From positions 81,376 through 145,375 of the forward strand of contig NZ_BCPT01000009.1 in assembly GCF_001544095.1 (NCBI RefSeq): DNA of 64,000 nucleotides, given 5' to 3'. The stretch's first letter is position 1, and each line of letters starts with the position of its first letter. This document shows positions 7,124 to 14,835 of this stretch, one piece after another. Source of the DNA: Enterococcus casseliflavus NBRC 100478 (GTDB taxonomy: Bacteria > Bacillota > Bacilli > Lactobacillales > Enterococcaceae). Position numbers and translations under genes: made by a program. Under the pieces are notes generated by a model, which worked only from the letters and a program-made list of their open reading frames with translations, was not told the DNA's origin and did no database searches.

Positions 7124-7444
7124 ATGACGGTATTTGACAAGATAAAATATTTAGCAAAATTGCGAGGAAAATCTCTAAATCAAGTAGAGGAAGATCTTGG
7201 ATTATCCAAAAATGTGCTTTACCGAATGAAAAATTCTAATAACCCAACAAAAGAGCGGCTGGAACTTTTAGCAGATTACTTTGACGTGTCTGTGGACTAT
7301 TTGCTTGATAGATCCAAAGATAGAGATCGTAAATTGGGGGCAAAAGGAGAATTGTTAGCTGCGCACATAGATGACGATGTCCCAGATAAGGATATGCAAG
7401 ATATATTGAACTACATTGAGTATAGAAAAAATAATCCACTATAA
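7124..7444 (+). CDS. cI-type prophage repressor, HTH_3/XRE family
   Basis: A 106-residue protein. Residues 4-60 form a typical XRE helix-turn-helix (IKYLAKLRGKSLNQVEEDLG, LSKNVLYRMKN, ERLELLADYFDVSVDYLLDR). The remaining 45 residues are short and charged, and there is no LexA-type peptidase domain. Repressors of this short type are usually inactivated with the help of an ImmA-like protein, which is encoded next. The frame opens at GTG 7100, but ATG 7124 has AAGGAG 9 bases upstream and was chosen. It is expected to hold the early leftward genes silent in the lysogen. Confidence 0.85.
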   Translation: MTVFDKIKYLAKLRGKSLNQVEEDLGLSKNVLYRMKNSNNPTKERLELLADYFDVSVDYLLDRSKDRDRKLGAKGELLAAHIDDDVPDKDMQDILNYIEYRKNNPL

Positions 7445-7462
7445 ATTAAAGTAGGTGAGCTG

Positions 7463-7930
7463 ATGCAGGTTTATGAGGAATTGATGCTGAAGTTTCCAGA
7501 GTTAAATTACAAATTCGATCCACTAATGCCCCTTCATCAAAAAGGGATGATTCACGGTTCGATTGTTTATCTGAATCCCCAACAGAATTACGAAGAATTA
7601 AACTCTACTGTTGCCGAAGAAATTGGACATTATTTAACAGGTAGCGGAAATATAATTGAGCAAGATACTCCTGAAAAAAGAAAACAAGAGCAAAAGGCAA
7701 GAGACACAGGAGCCACCATTCTTGTTACACCTGGAGATATTCTAGATTGTTTTGAAAGTGGATGCGTTAGTGTTTGGGAGTGTGCTGAACACCTCAGCAT
7801 AACTGAAAAAACATTTAAAGCCGCTATTAAATATTATGCAAGGAAGTACGATGGTATAAAAACTGAAAATAAATACACTATACTTTTCAATTTAAACGGT
7901 ACAGTAAGTGTATTTAAAAGCTTCTATTAA
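7463..7930 (+). CDS. ImmA/IrrE-type metallopeptidase-like protein
   Basis: A 155-residue protein located 18 bases after the repressor, the usual ImmR/ImmA pairing. The core VAEEIGHYLTG lies at residues 50-60. In the classic family the zinc motif is HExxH; here the first position is Glu 52, with Glu 53 and His 56 kept, so the site reads E-E-I-G-H. Related phage proteins with EExGH are known to me by pattern, but whether they are active proteases is uncertain. The C-terminal part (residues 95-140) contains a second helical HTH-like region (VSVWECAEHLSITEKTFKAA). Its likely role is repressor clearance on induction. Confidence 0.78.
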   Translation: MQVYEELMLKFPELNYKFDPLMPLHQKGMIHGSIVYLNPQQNYEELNSTVAEEIGHYLTGSGNIIEQDTPEKRKQEQKARDTGATILVTPGDILDCFESGCVSVWECAEHLSITEKTFKAAIKYYARKYDGIKTENKYTILFNLNGTVSVFKSFY

Positions 7931-7980
7931 AAAAGCCCAATCGAAGGCTCAACTTCGATTGGGCCACTCATTTCTGAGTG
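7931..7980. terminator. Hairpin after the repressor/ImmA pair
   Basis: A perfect 12-base stem, GCCCAATCGAAG (7935-7946) with CTTCGATTGGGC (7953-7964), starts just after the ImmA-like stop. The T run is on the minus strand side (A run at 7929-7934), so it terminates leftward transcripts best. A smaller dyad, CACTCA/TGAGTG, follows at 7965-7980. Confidence 0.65.
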
Positions 7981-8018
7981 ATTACAAAATTATTATATCA
8001 AAGAAATGAGGAAAAGAA

Positions 8019-8615
8019 ATGAAAAAAGTAGTTTACGGGTTGCTGTTTAGTGTGTTAATTCTTTCTGGGTGCAGTGGTCAAGGTGGTGACGCAGGAGGAT
8101 CCAATGATTCAGATTTACAGGATACAGTGAATAGTTTAACAACCGAGAATTCAAAACTGAAATCAGAAAACAGTGAGCTATCTGAACGAATAGCAAATTT
8201 TGAGAATTTATTCGAAGGTACATCTGCTACCCAAGAAGATGGTAGCTCATCATCATCGACGAGTTCATTTAAATATGGAGAACCTGCTGACTTTACAACT
8301 AATGAAAGGATTACTGTTACGGAAGTAAAAGCAGACGATTCAGTATCTTTAAACGATCCTAAAGAGGGTGAGCATCCTGTTGTTGTAACAGCTATAGTAG
8401 AAAATACTTCGAACGAACCAATAGACTTTAATGCGCAAACATTCGATCTGTACGATGGAAACTCAGAATTAGCGACTTTCGATGCTTCGACATATTCAAA
8501 TAATATTCCTAATTCTATTGCAGGTGGTAAAAAAGCAACAGTGGTTATGCACTTTTCTTCCAAAGGGAATGCACCATATTCCGTTACTTACGGTCCTGCT
8601 ACATGGGATGAATAA
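8019..8615 (+). CDS. Prophage lipoprotein with coiled coil and DUF4352-like domain (lysogenic conversion candidate)
   Basis: A 198-residue secreted lipoprotein. The signal peptide ends in the lipobox LSGC, with Cys 18 as the lipidation site. Residues 32-65 form a short coiled coil (LTTENSKLKSENSELSERI region). A Ser-rich linker follows, then a beta-rich domain from about residue 86 (PVVVTAIVENTSNEPIDF, GGKKATVVMHF) of the DUF4352/telokin-like type. It lies between the repressor pair and the integrase, where other Gram-positive phages carry a superinfection-exclusion lipoprotein (Ltp of phage TP-J34 is one by position). Sequence homology to Ltp is not evident. It has its own upstream gap and is probably expressed in the lysogen. 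Confidence 0.8.
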   Translation: MKKVVYGLLFSVLILSGCSGQGGDAGGSNDSDLQDTVNSLTTENSKLKSENSELSERIANFENLFEGTSATQEDGSSSSSTSSFKYGEPADFTTNERITVTEVKADDSVSLNDPKEGEHPVVVTAIVENTSNEPIDFNAQTFDLYDGNSELATFDASTYSNNIPNSIAGGKKATVVMHFSSKGNAPYSVTYGPATWDE

Positions 8616-8620
8616 ATAAA

Positions 8621-8691
8621 AAAACACGCCCCTCCTTCTTGGCAGACAGGGGGCGTGCAAACAGAAAATAACCAATAGGTTACGCCTATTG
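8621..8691. terminator. Terminator-like hairpins between lipoprotein and integrase
   Basis: CACGCCCC (8625-8632) pairs with GGGGCGTG (8650-8657) just after the lipoprotein stop. A second dyad, CAATAGG (8673-8679) with CCTATTG (8685-8691), lies right before the integrase ribosome-binding site. The first is GC-rich and preceded by an A run. The second could mask or set translation of the integrase. Confidence 0.55.
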
Positions 8692-8716
8692 TATCAGAAA
8701 ATAGGAGTTGTTTAAA

Positions 8717-9862
8717 GTGTGGATTGAGAAACTAGCGGATGGGAAATTCAAGTATGTAGAAAGATATAAAGATCCGTATTCTGAGAAGACCAAAAAGAAG
8801 AGTGTTATACTCACAAGCGATTCTGCTCAAGCCTCTAACAAGGCACGTAAGCTATTAGAAATAAAGATTAACGAAGCGATTAATGAGAAGAAAAAAGAGC
8901 GGATTATGTTTCATGATGCGATTGATCAATGGTACGAAGGGCATAAAAAGCCGCTTAGAAATAGTTCCAAAATGGCGTATAACGCAACAATAAAATCAGT
9001 TAAAGGTATGATTAGTGCCGATGTTTGGGCAGACAACATTGACGCTCCCCTTCTTCAGACTGCATTCAACAAACTTGATTACTCGGATGAGTACCTAAGT
9101 ACAATAAAATCTATATTCAACATGGTATTTGAATACGCTCGTAGAATGGGCTACGTGGATTTTAATCCAATGGCTGACGTTATTATCAAGAAAAGACCAA
9201 AAACCCGTGAGGACTTCAAGAAGCTCGAAAACAAGTACTTAGAACGTGAAGAAGCTGAGAAATTAATTGAGGAACTCTATCGCAGGCCATCAACTTATCG
9301 TTTGGCTAGACTGGCTGAATTTATGTTCTTAACTGGTATGCGAGTTGGTGAAGCTACAGCAATGCAGCCAAATGATTTTGACTTAGGTAATCGGCAAGCT
9401 CATGTAAATGGATCAATAGACCGAACCGAAGGCTATCGCAAAGGTATTAAAGGACCCGTTAAAACAAACGCATCTTATAGAACGATTGATATTACCAAAA
9501 GGACAATTGATCTCGTTCAACGAACCATTGATGAGGTGAATTTTGATGCTATTGAGAATCCTAAATTTGAAAAATTGAACTATCTGTTTGTAACCAAGAA
9601 TGGCGTTCCCGTTCAAATTAATTCTTTCAACCTCGGATTGAAAAAAGCTGGAGCAAGAGTTGGACTTGAACATAAGAATTTATCCTCACATATTTTTCGT
9701 CACACTCATATTTCTTGGCTTGCCGAAAAAGGCTATCCGTTAAAAGCAATCATGGATCGAGTTGGTCATGAGGATTCCAAGATTACAAATCAAATTTATA
9801 CACACGTCACTAAAAATATGCGTGCAAATATACTGGAAGATTTGGAAAAGGATGGACTTTAA
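8717..9862 (+). CDS. int: Prophage tyrosine integrase
   Basis: A 381-residue tyrosine recombinase. It has an N-terminal arm-binding region (residues 1-55), a core-binding SAM-like domain (residues 60-140), and a catalytic domain with Arg 209 (GMRVGE), Lys 249, His 325 and Arg 328 (HIFRHTH), His 351 (VGHED) and Tyr 361 (IYTHVT). All residues of the R-K-H-R-H-Y set are present. The frame opens at TTG 8708, but AGGAG sits directly before that codon; GTG 8717, 9 bases downstream, is the start I chose. It integrates and, with a directionality factor, excises the phage. It ends 94 bases from hup. Confidence 0.93.
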   Translation: MWIEKLADGKFKYVERYKDPYSEKTKKKSVILTSDSAQASNKARKLLEIKINEAINEKKKERIMFHDAIDQWYEGHKKPLRNSSKMAYNATIKSVKGMISADVWADNIDAPLLQTAFNKLDYSDEYLSTIKSIFNMVFEYARRMGYVDFNPMADVIIKKRPKTREDFKKLENKYLEREEAEKLIEELYRRPSTYRLARLAEFMFLTGMRVGEATAMQPNDFDLGNRQAHVNGSIDRTEGYRKGIKGPVKTNASYRTIDITKRTIDLVQRTIDEVNFDAIENPKFEKLNYLFVTKNGVPVQINSFNLGLKKAGARVGLEHKNLSSHIFRHTHISWLAEKGYPLKAIMDRVGHEDSKITNQIYTHVTKNMRANILEDLEKDGL

Positions 9863-9912
9863 ACTACAATTTATTGCCCCTTTCTTGCCCCTTCAAGCTA
9901 TATGTATAAGAC
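9863..9912. other. Phage/chromosome junction region with direct repeats
   Basis: Between the integrase stop and the hup terminator lie two exact copies of TTGCCCCTT (9874-9882 and 9885-9893), spaced 11 bases apart. Repeats so placed next to int are typical of integrase arm sites. One prophage end should be here or within the following terminator. The core sequence cannot be defined because the other end of the prophage is outside the window. Confidence 0.5.
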
Positions 9913-9950
9913 AAAACCCGTTAGAGCCTTAGAGCCCCAACGGGTTTTTA
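9911..9950. terminator. Terminator of hup (also faces int)
   Basis: AAAACCCGTT (9913-9922) and AACGGGTTTT (9939-9948) form a perfect 10-base stem with a 16-base loop, just downstream of the hup stop. A and T runs on both sides make it bidirectional, ending hup from the right and int from the left. Confidence 0.85.
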
Positions 9951-9956
9951 ATGAAG

Positions 9957-10232
9957 TTATTTCACTGCGTCTTTAAGAGCTTTACCTGGTTTGAATGCAG
10001 GTACTTTGCTAGCAGGGATCTTGATTTCTTCACCAGTTTGTGGGTTGCGTCCTTTGCGTTCTGCACGAGAACGAACTTCAAAGTTACCAAAGCCGATCAA
10101 TTGAACTTTTTCACCGTTAGCTAAAGCGTCTTGAATTGTTGAGAATACAGCGTCTACTGCTGCAGTTGCGTCTTTCTTAGTTAAGTCAGTAGCTGCTGCA
10201 ACTTTTTCGATTAATTCTGCTTTATTTGCCAT
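9957..10232 (-). CDS. hup: HU family DNA-binding protein
   Basis: A 91-residue histone-like protein with the full HU signature: [11 protein letters not shown] at the N-terminus, [22 protein letters not shown] in the beta-arm region (shown in parts), and [16 protein letters not shown] at the end. HU dimers bend and compact DNA and take part in replication initiation and recombination. The start is ATG 10232, with AGGAGGTGAAA upstream; a frame opening 4 codons earlier has no site. The prophage abuts its 3' flank, so the gene itself appears intact. Confidence 0.95.
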   Translation of the reverse strand: MANKAELIEKVAAATDLTKKDATAAVDAVFSTIQDALANGEKVQLIGFGNFEVRSRAERKGRNPQTGEEIKIPASKVPAFKPGKALKDAVK

Positions 10233-10308
10233 GGATGGTTTCACCTCCTGATATTTTTTTTGATGTCATGCATCAACAAAAATCTTGAGTGGTCCAAGGT
10301 TTTTGTCA

Positions 10309-10330
10309 AATATTGATTACCATCAATATT
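10309..10330. promoter_or_regulatory. Inverted repeat upstream of hup
   Basis: AATATTGAT (10309-10317) and ATCAATATT (10322-10330) form a perfect 9-base dyad with a 4-base spacer, about 80 bases before the hup start. On the minus strand a TTGACA-like hexamer follows immediately downstream, at about 10303-10308. It may be an operator or a structural site; no matching -10 is convincing. Confidence 0.35.
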
Positions 10331-10467
10331 CTGATATAACGTTATCATAAGAACCTTGTAATATCAAGGATTTTAACGTTTTTAGGGGGTTTTTTTTTTG
10401 GTTTTTTCCCATTTTTCTAGAAAAGGACAGATTTCTTTGTAAAAAGAAACAAAGTATGATAAAATCT

Positions 10468-11778
10468 CTATTTTCTTCTGCGAGGAATGATCCGAATCGG
10501 CGTTCCTTCAAAAGTGAATGCCTTGCGGATTTGATTTTCTAAGAAACGTGCATAAGAGAAATGCATCAGTTCTTCTTCGTTGACAAAAATAACAAAAGTT
10601 GGCGGTTTGACAGCTACTTGCGTCGCATAAAAAATCTTCAAACGTTTGCCTTTGTCTGTTGGGGTTGGGTTGATCGCCACAGCGTCCATAATGACGTCAT
10701 TCAACAACGCAGATGGAATACGCATGTTTTGATTCATGCTGACTTCTTCAATCAATTGCGGCAGCTTATTCAAGCGCTGTTTCGTCACTGCGGAAACAAA
10801 AATGATTGGCGCGTAATCCAAATATTGGAATTCATCTCTGATTTCTTCTTCAAAATCACGCATCGTATTCGTTTCTTTTTTCAATGTATCCCATTTATTG
10901 ACAACAATAATGATTCCACGGCCTGCTTCATGGGCATAGCCAGCGATCCGTTTGTCTTGCTCGCGAATCCCTTCTTCGGCGTTCAAGACCATCAAGACGA
11001 CGTCTGAGCGTTCAATGGCCCGCATCGCCCGCATCACACTGTATTTTTCAGTAGACTCGTAGACCTTCCCTTTTTTACGCATCCCTGCCGTATCAATCAT
11101 GGTAAATTCTTGACCGCTTTCGCTGGTAAAATGGGTATCGATCGCATCACGAGTCGTTCCTTCGATATCAGAAACGATCACTCGCTCTTCCCCAAGAATT
11201 GCATTGATCAAAGAGGATTTACCGACATTTGGTCGACCAATCAAACTAAACTTGATGATGGAATCATCTTCTTCTTCTGCTTCATTGGTGAAGTGTTTGA
11301 CAGCTTCATCAAGGACATCCCCGATCCCTAATCCATGACTTCCTGAGATTGGGTATGGATCGCCTAGACCCAAACCATAAAATTCATAGATGTCGGTACG
11401 CATCTCGGGATTATCAACTTTGTTGACGGCTAAAATCACGGGTTTATTGCTTTTGTACAGCAAACGAGCCACAAGCTCATCAGCATCGGTTACTCCTTCA
11501 CGAGCACTCGTAATAAAAACAATGACATCTGCTTCATCGATGGCGATTTCTGCTTGATGCTTGATTTGATCCATAAACGGCTCATCACTTAAATCGATCC
11601 CACCTGTATCGATCACGCTAAACTCACGGCCTAGCCATTCACCAGTGGCATAAATACGATCTCTGGTCACTCCTGGAGTATCCTCAACGATCGAAATTCG
11701 TTCTCCAGCTATCCGGTTGAAAATGGTCGATTTCCCCACATTCGGACGTCCAACGATCGCTATTGTTGGATTTGACAT
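10468..11778 (-). CDS. der: Ribosome biogenesis GTPase Der (EngA)
   Basis: A 436-residue protein with two tandem GTPase domains. In the first, G1 GRPNVGKS is at residues 10-17, DTGG at 57-60 and NKVD at 119-122. The second G1, GRPNVGKS, is at 181-188, followed by DTAG and NKWD. A C-terminal KH-like domain ends in IRIIPRRRK. Der acts in maturation of the 50S subunit and is essential in most bacteria. ATG 11778 has a GGAGGG site. It follows rpsA across two terminators and so probably has its own promoter or relies on read-through. Confidence 0.97.
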   Translation of the reverse strand: MSNPTIAIVGRPNVGKSTIFNRIAGERISIVEDTPGVTRDRIYATGEWLGREFSVIDTGGIDLSDEPFMDQIKHQAEIAIDEADVIVFITSAREGVTDADELVARLLYKSNKPVILAVNKVDNPEMRTDIYEFYGLGLGDPYPISGSHGLGIGDVLDEAVKHFTNEAEEEDDSIIKFSLIGRPNVGKSSLINAILGEERVIVSDIEGTTRDAIDTHFTSESGQEFTMIDTAGMRKKGKVYESTEKYSVMRAMRAIERSDVVLMVLNAEEGIREQDKRIAGYAHEAGRGIIIVVNKWDTLKKETNTMRDFEEEIRDEFQYLDYAPIIFVSAVTKQRLNKLPQLIEEVSMNQNMRIPSALLNDVIMDAVAINPTPTDKGKRLKIFYATQVAVKPPTFVIFVNEEELMHFSYARFLENQIRKAFTFEGTPIRIIPRRRK

Positions 11779-11790
11779 TTTTTACCCTCC

Positions 11791-11820
11791 ATTTAAAAAA
11801 GCAGTCCTTGTACGCTGCTT
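11791..11820 (-). terminator. Second terminator-like hairpin between rpsA and der
   Basis: On the minus strand AAGCAG and CTGCTT form a 6-base stem followed by a T run, ending only about 15 bases before the der start. Its position inside the der leader makes it an attenuator candidate or a back-up for the rpsA terminator. Confidence 0.5.
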
Positions 11821-11884
11821 CTTGTATTCAATCTTACTTAGTTTACCTAAAGCCATGGAAAGTTGCAAGCTTTCCTGACAAACA

Positions 11885-11930
11885 AAAAACCAGCTTATAA
11901 CAAATTCAAACATCGAATCGTTATAAGCTG
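11885..11930 (-). terminator. rpsA terminator
   Basis: CAGCTTATAAC (11891-11901) pairs perfectly with GTTATAAGCTG (11920-11930), 11 bases after the rpsA stop, and is followed on the minus strand by a T run (GTTTTTTG). Confidence 0.85.
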
Positions 11931-11941
11931 ATGGCATACAA

Positions 11942-13156
11942 TTACTCTTCGTCGCTGTCTTTTAAGGCATCGCCTAAGATATCACCCATAGTAAAACCAG
12001 TTGATTCTTCTGGCAATTGATAATCATCCTCTGAAACCTCTTGTGTTTCATTGGTGTTTTCGGCTTTTTCTAATGCTTTGATACTTAATGCGATTCGGTG
12101 TTCTGAAGGGTTCACTTCAAGCACTTTCACTTGCACTTCATCACCTTCTTGTAAGACTTCATGTGGTGTCGCAATGTGTTTATGGGAGATTTGTGAAATA
12201 TGGATCAGCCCTTCAACACCTGGGAAGACTTCCACAAACGCACCGAAGCTTGTCAAGCGTTTAATAGTCCCCGTCAAGACACTGCCAACAGCCGCTTGCT
12301 CTTCAATATTGGTCCAAGGTCCAGGCAATGTGTCTTTGATCGAAAGTGACACACGTTCTTTGTCTGCATCAACAGATAAGATACGCACATTGACGGTATC
12401 GCCAACAGATAAAACATCACTCGGTTTGCCAACATGTCCATGAGAAATTTCAGAGACATGGACAAGTCCATCGATGCCGCCAAGGTCTACGAAGGCACCA
12501 AAGTCGGTCAAACGCGCTACTTTTCCTTCTACTTCTTGTCCTTCATATAAATCAGCTAATAAAGCTTCTTTTTGTTTTGCTTTTTCTGCTTCGACAACTG
12601 CTTTATGAGAAAGGATCAAACGGTTTTCTGAAGGCTCGATCTCAACGATTTTGAAGGTCAATGTTTTCCCTTTGTAATCTTCGAAATCCGCAACAAAATG
12701 GTCTTCGACCATTGATGCTGGGACAAACCCACGAACACCTACATCAACCACTAACCCGCCCTTAACGACGTTGGTGACTGGTGCTTCAATGATTTTTCCT
12801 TCTTGGAAATCTTTTTCGATATCTTCCCAAACTTTTTTCGCGTCTAAGCGACGTTTAGAAAGGAGATAGCTGCCGTTTTCTTTGTCTTTACCAATTGCTG
12901 AAATCACAACCAATTCTAAGACATCCCCAACTTTGACTGCTTCGTTGATGTCTTCAACAGGTAAAGTTGATAATTCTTTTGCAGGAACAACGCCTTCAAC
13001 GCCGGCGCCTTCGATCCCTACGATCGCTTGTTTATCCTCAATGGCCAATACCTCACCTTTAACGATATCTCCAACTTTTACTTCTTGGAAATTGTCTAAA
13101 GCGGCTTCCATTGATTCATTTCCACTCTCAACCTGATTATTTTCAAATTCTGTCAT
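11942..13156 (-). CDS. rpsA: 30S ribosomal protein S1 (short Firmicute form)
   Basis: A 404-residue protein with four S1 RNA-binding domains, at roughly residues 25-105, 118-185, 205-275 and 290-360. Repeated signatures are GDIVKGEVLAIED, GFVPASMVE, LTDFGAFVDLGGIDGLVHVSEISH and LTSFGAFVEVFPGVEGLIHISQISH (in parts). Gram-negative S1 has six domains; four is usual for Firmicutes. It binds mRNA on or near the ribosome. The acidic C-terminus (EDDYQLPEES...DSDEE) is typical. ATG 13156 has AGGAGGACATGAGAG upstream. It follows cmk, the usual cmk-rpsA-der order. Confidence 0.95.
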   Translation of the reverse strand: MTEFENNQVESGNESMEAALDNFQEVKVGDIVKGEVLAIEDKQAIVGIEGAGVEGVVPAKELSTLPVEDINEAVKVGDVLELVVISAIGKDKENGSYLLSKRRLDAKKVWEDIEKDFQEGKIIEAPVTNVVKGGLVVDVGVRGFVPASMVEDHFVADFEDYKGKTLTFKIVEIEPSENRLILSHKAVVEAEKAKQKEALLADLYEGQEVEGKVARLTDFGAFVDLGGIDGLVHVSEISHGHVGKPSDVLSVGDTVNVRILSVDADKERVSLSIKDTLPGPWTNIEEQAAVGSVLTGTIKRLTSFGAFVEVFPGVEGLIHISQISHKHIATPHEVLQEGDEVQVKVLEVNPSEHRIALSIKALEKAENTNETQEVSEDDYQLPEESTGFTMGDILGDALKDSDEE

Positions 13157-13334
13157 CTCTCATGTCCTCCTAACCAACAATTCTGCAATAATTGCACTAC
13201 ATCTTTTAGTTTAAAATAGAATGAAAAAAAAATAAAGCGATTTCTCTTATTTTCCTAAAAAACTACGGTTTTTTCGTTAAAAAAGTCTTTTCACCTCTGT
13301 TTTCTTACTCACTTTCATCTTTTGGTTTCGAAAA

Positions 13335-13367
13335 ATAAAAAAACAATGGGGAACACCCATTGTTTTT
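13335..13367 (-). terminator. cmk terminator
   Basis: AAACAATGGG (13341-13350) and CCCATTGTTT (13356-13365) form a 10-base perfect stem with loop GAACA, directly after the cmk stop. On the minus strand a T run follows. The remaining 13157-13334 region, upstream of rpsA, is AT-rich and holds no gene that I can see; it should contain the rpsA promoter. Confidence 0.85.
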
Positions 13368-13368
13368 G

Positions 13369-14040
13369 TTAATCAATTTTTTCTTTGATGGTTTTTTTGA
13401 TTGCTTCGACGACTTGCTCGATCGTTAAACCAGACGTATCGATTCGAACCGCATCCTCCGCTTGTTTCAAAGGGGAGACTTCTCTGTGAGAATCCAGATA
13501 ATCTCTTTGCTGGATCTCTTCTTTCAACGTCTCATAATCGGTTTTGATCCCTTTTTGCTGATTTTCTTTAAAACGGCGCTGTGCGCGTTCTTCCACACTT
13601 GCTACCAGAAAAATTTTGACTTCTGCTTGTGGTAAAACCGCCGTACCAATATCGCGGCCATCCATCACGACACCGCCATCTTTAGCGATCATCTGCTGTT
13701 GTTGGACGAGTTTTTCGCGGATCGCAGGGTATGCCGACACCTTCGAAACTGCGTTGGTTACTTCTGGCTGACGGATCGCTTCTGTGACTTGCTCTCCTCC
13801 CGCAAAGACCTCTTGACCGTGTTCAGTCGGTTCAAAAGTGATGGGGTATTGATCGATCAAAGCAGCGATCGCCGCTTCATCTTCAAGTGAACAGCCCGTT
13901 TTTAAAGCTAAATACGTGATGCTTCGATACATGGCACCGGTATCCGTATAAATAAATCCCAGGTCATTCGCGATGATTTTTGCCACTGTGCTTTTCCCAG
14001 ATGACGCAGGACCATCAATAGCGATGTTGATTTTTTTCAT
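13369..14040 (-). CDS. cmk: Cytidylate kinase
   Basis: A 223-residue kinase that phosphorylates CMP and dCMP using ATP. The P-loop GPASSGKS is at residues 10-17, followed by TDTGAMYRS and the NMP-binding [10 protein letters not shown] motif, then [11 protein letters not shown] in the lid region. The frame stays open upstream to 14136, but ATG 14040 with a GAGGAGTAAGAAAA site gives the canonical start [11 protein letters not shown]. It is followed by rpsA and der, a conserved Firmicute neighbourhood. Confidence 0.95.
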   Translation of the reverse strand: MKKINIAIDGPASSGKSTVAKIIANDLGFIYTDTGAMYRSITYLALKTGCSLEDEAAIAALIDQYPITFEPTEHGQEVFAGGEQVTEAIRQPEVTNAVSKVSAYPAIREKLVQQQQMIAKDGGVVMDGRDIGTAVLPQAEVKIFLVASVEERAQRRFKENQQKGIKTDYETLKEEIQQRDYLDSHREVSPLKQAEDAVRIDTSGLTIEQVVEAIKKTIKEKID

Positions 14041-14122
14041 TTTTCTTACTCCTCGTTTCCCAACGATGTGTATTCCTTCATCGTTTCTGCTTATCGTCCA
14101 CCTTGGCTTCTCTCTTTCAAGA

Positions 14123-14148
14123 AAAAAAACCGCCAAAGCGGTTTTTTA
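14123..14148. terminator. Terminator of the LysM gene
   Basis: A short GC-rich stem (CCGC/GCGG, loop CAAA) flanked by complementary A and T runs, at the end of the LysM gene. It works in either direction. Confidence 0.8.
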
Positions 14149-14763
14149 TTTAACTCTTAACGTGTCGCCAGGGTAAAGCATGTAGTTGTTCGGATCAATC
14201 CCATTTAATTGATATAGGGTTTCAACTGAGATACCTGTACGAGCTGCCACTTGTTCAGGACCTTCACCTGCTTGCACAGTGGTATACTGTTCATTACCAG
14301 CAGCGCCTTGCCCTTGGTTATTTTGGGTAGTATCTTGTCCAGCATTGTTTTGTTCTTGTGCCGGCTCACTGCTTGAAGGTGTTGATGAAGCTGGCGCAGA
14401 AAAACTGCTAGAAGAACTTGATTCACTTGTTGACGAACTCGTTTCACTTGTCGATTCCGTAGTGGATGATTCCGTCGTTGATGATTCGGTTGTTGAAGAC
14501 TCTGTCGTACTTTCTACAGTACTGCTCGAACTTGCTGTGGTTGGGGCATCATTGTTATGGTTCAATACCCAAATACCGGCACCAACCGGAATTGCCACGA
14601 TCAAGAAAAGCAAAACTAAAACGATCGTCAAAAAGAGTGAATTCCCACGCTTTTGTTTTCTTTGTTGGGATCTTGATGCAGAATCATCGTATTCTGTATC
14701 ATAGATTGGTTGTTCCCACGGTTCTTGATTTTCTGAATTGTAGTCATTGTCTTTCTTGCTCAC
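14146..14763 (-). CDS. Membrane-anchored LysM protein with Ser/Thr-rich linker
   Basis: A 205-residue protein. Residues 1-40 are charged and cytoplasmic (Gln/Lys/Arg-rich); residues 42-66 are a membrane segment. A low-complexity linker (residues 75-140) contains four TTESS-type repeats and many Ser. The C-terminal 45 residues are a LysM domain (YTTVQAGEGPEQVAARTG, ETLYQLNGIDPNNYMLYPGDTLRV), which binds peptidoglycan glycan strands. The layout matches the SAG1386/EF1546-type surface proteins of lactic acid bacteria. GTG 14763 has AGGAGGGAATACGA upstream. The linker repeats may vary in number. No catalytic domain is present, so it is a wall-binding or scaffolding protein. Confidence 0.8.
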   Translation of the reverse strand: MSKKDNDYNSENQEPWEQPIYDTEYDDSASRSQQRKQKRGNSLFLTIVLVLLFLIVAIPVGAGIWVLNHNNDAPTTASSSSTVESTTESSTTESSTTESSTTESTSETSSSTSESSSSSSFSAPASSTPSSSEPAQEQNNAGQDTTQNNQGQGAAGNEQYTTVQAGEGPEQVAARTGISVETLYQLNGIDPNNYMLYPGDTLRVK

Positions 14764-14835
14764 TCGTATTCCCTCCTAGTTTCCTTCCGATGTATTATAC
14801 CATAGGTAAATAAAAACTGTCCTACAAAATACGAT

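Noticed and set aside
8078..8563. 161-codon minus-strand frame inside the lipoprotein gene
   Set aside because: Opposite to a gene with a clear signal peptide and lipobox; no ribosome-binding site; Ser/Val-rich shadow.
8717..9862. Integrase as part of an integrative conjugative element
   Set aside because: The neighbours are a phage lysogeny module and phage replication genes (RecT, replisome organizer), with no conjugation genes in the window.
14279..14704. CRISPR-like or coding signal in the repeats of the LysM gene
   Set aside because: The repeats are short, contiguous and in frame with a Ser/Thr linker; there are no spacers. The plus-strand frame is a shadow.
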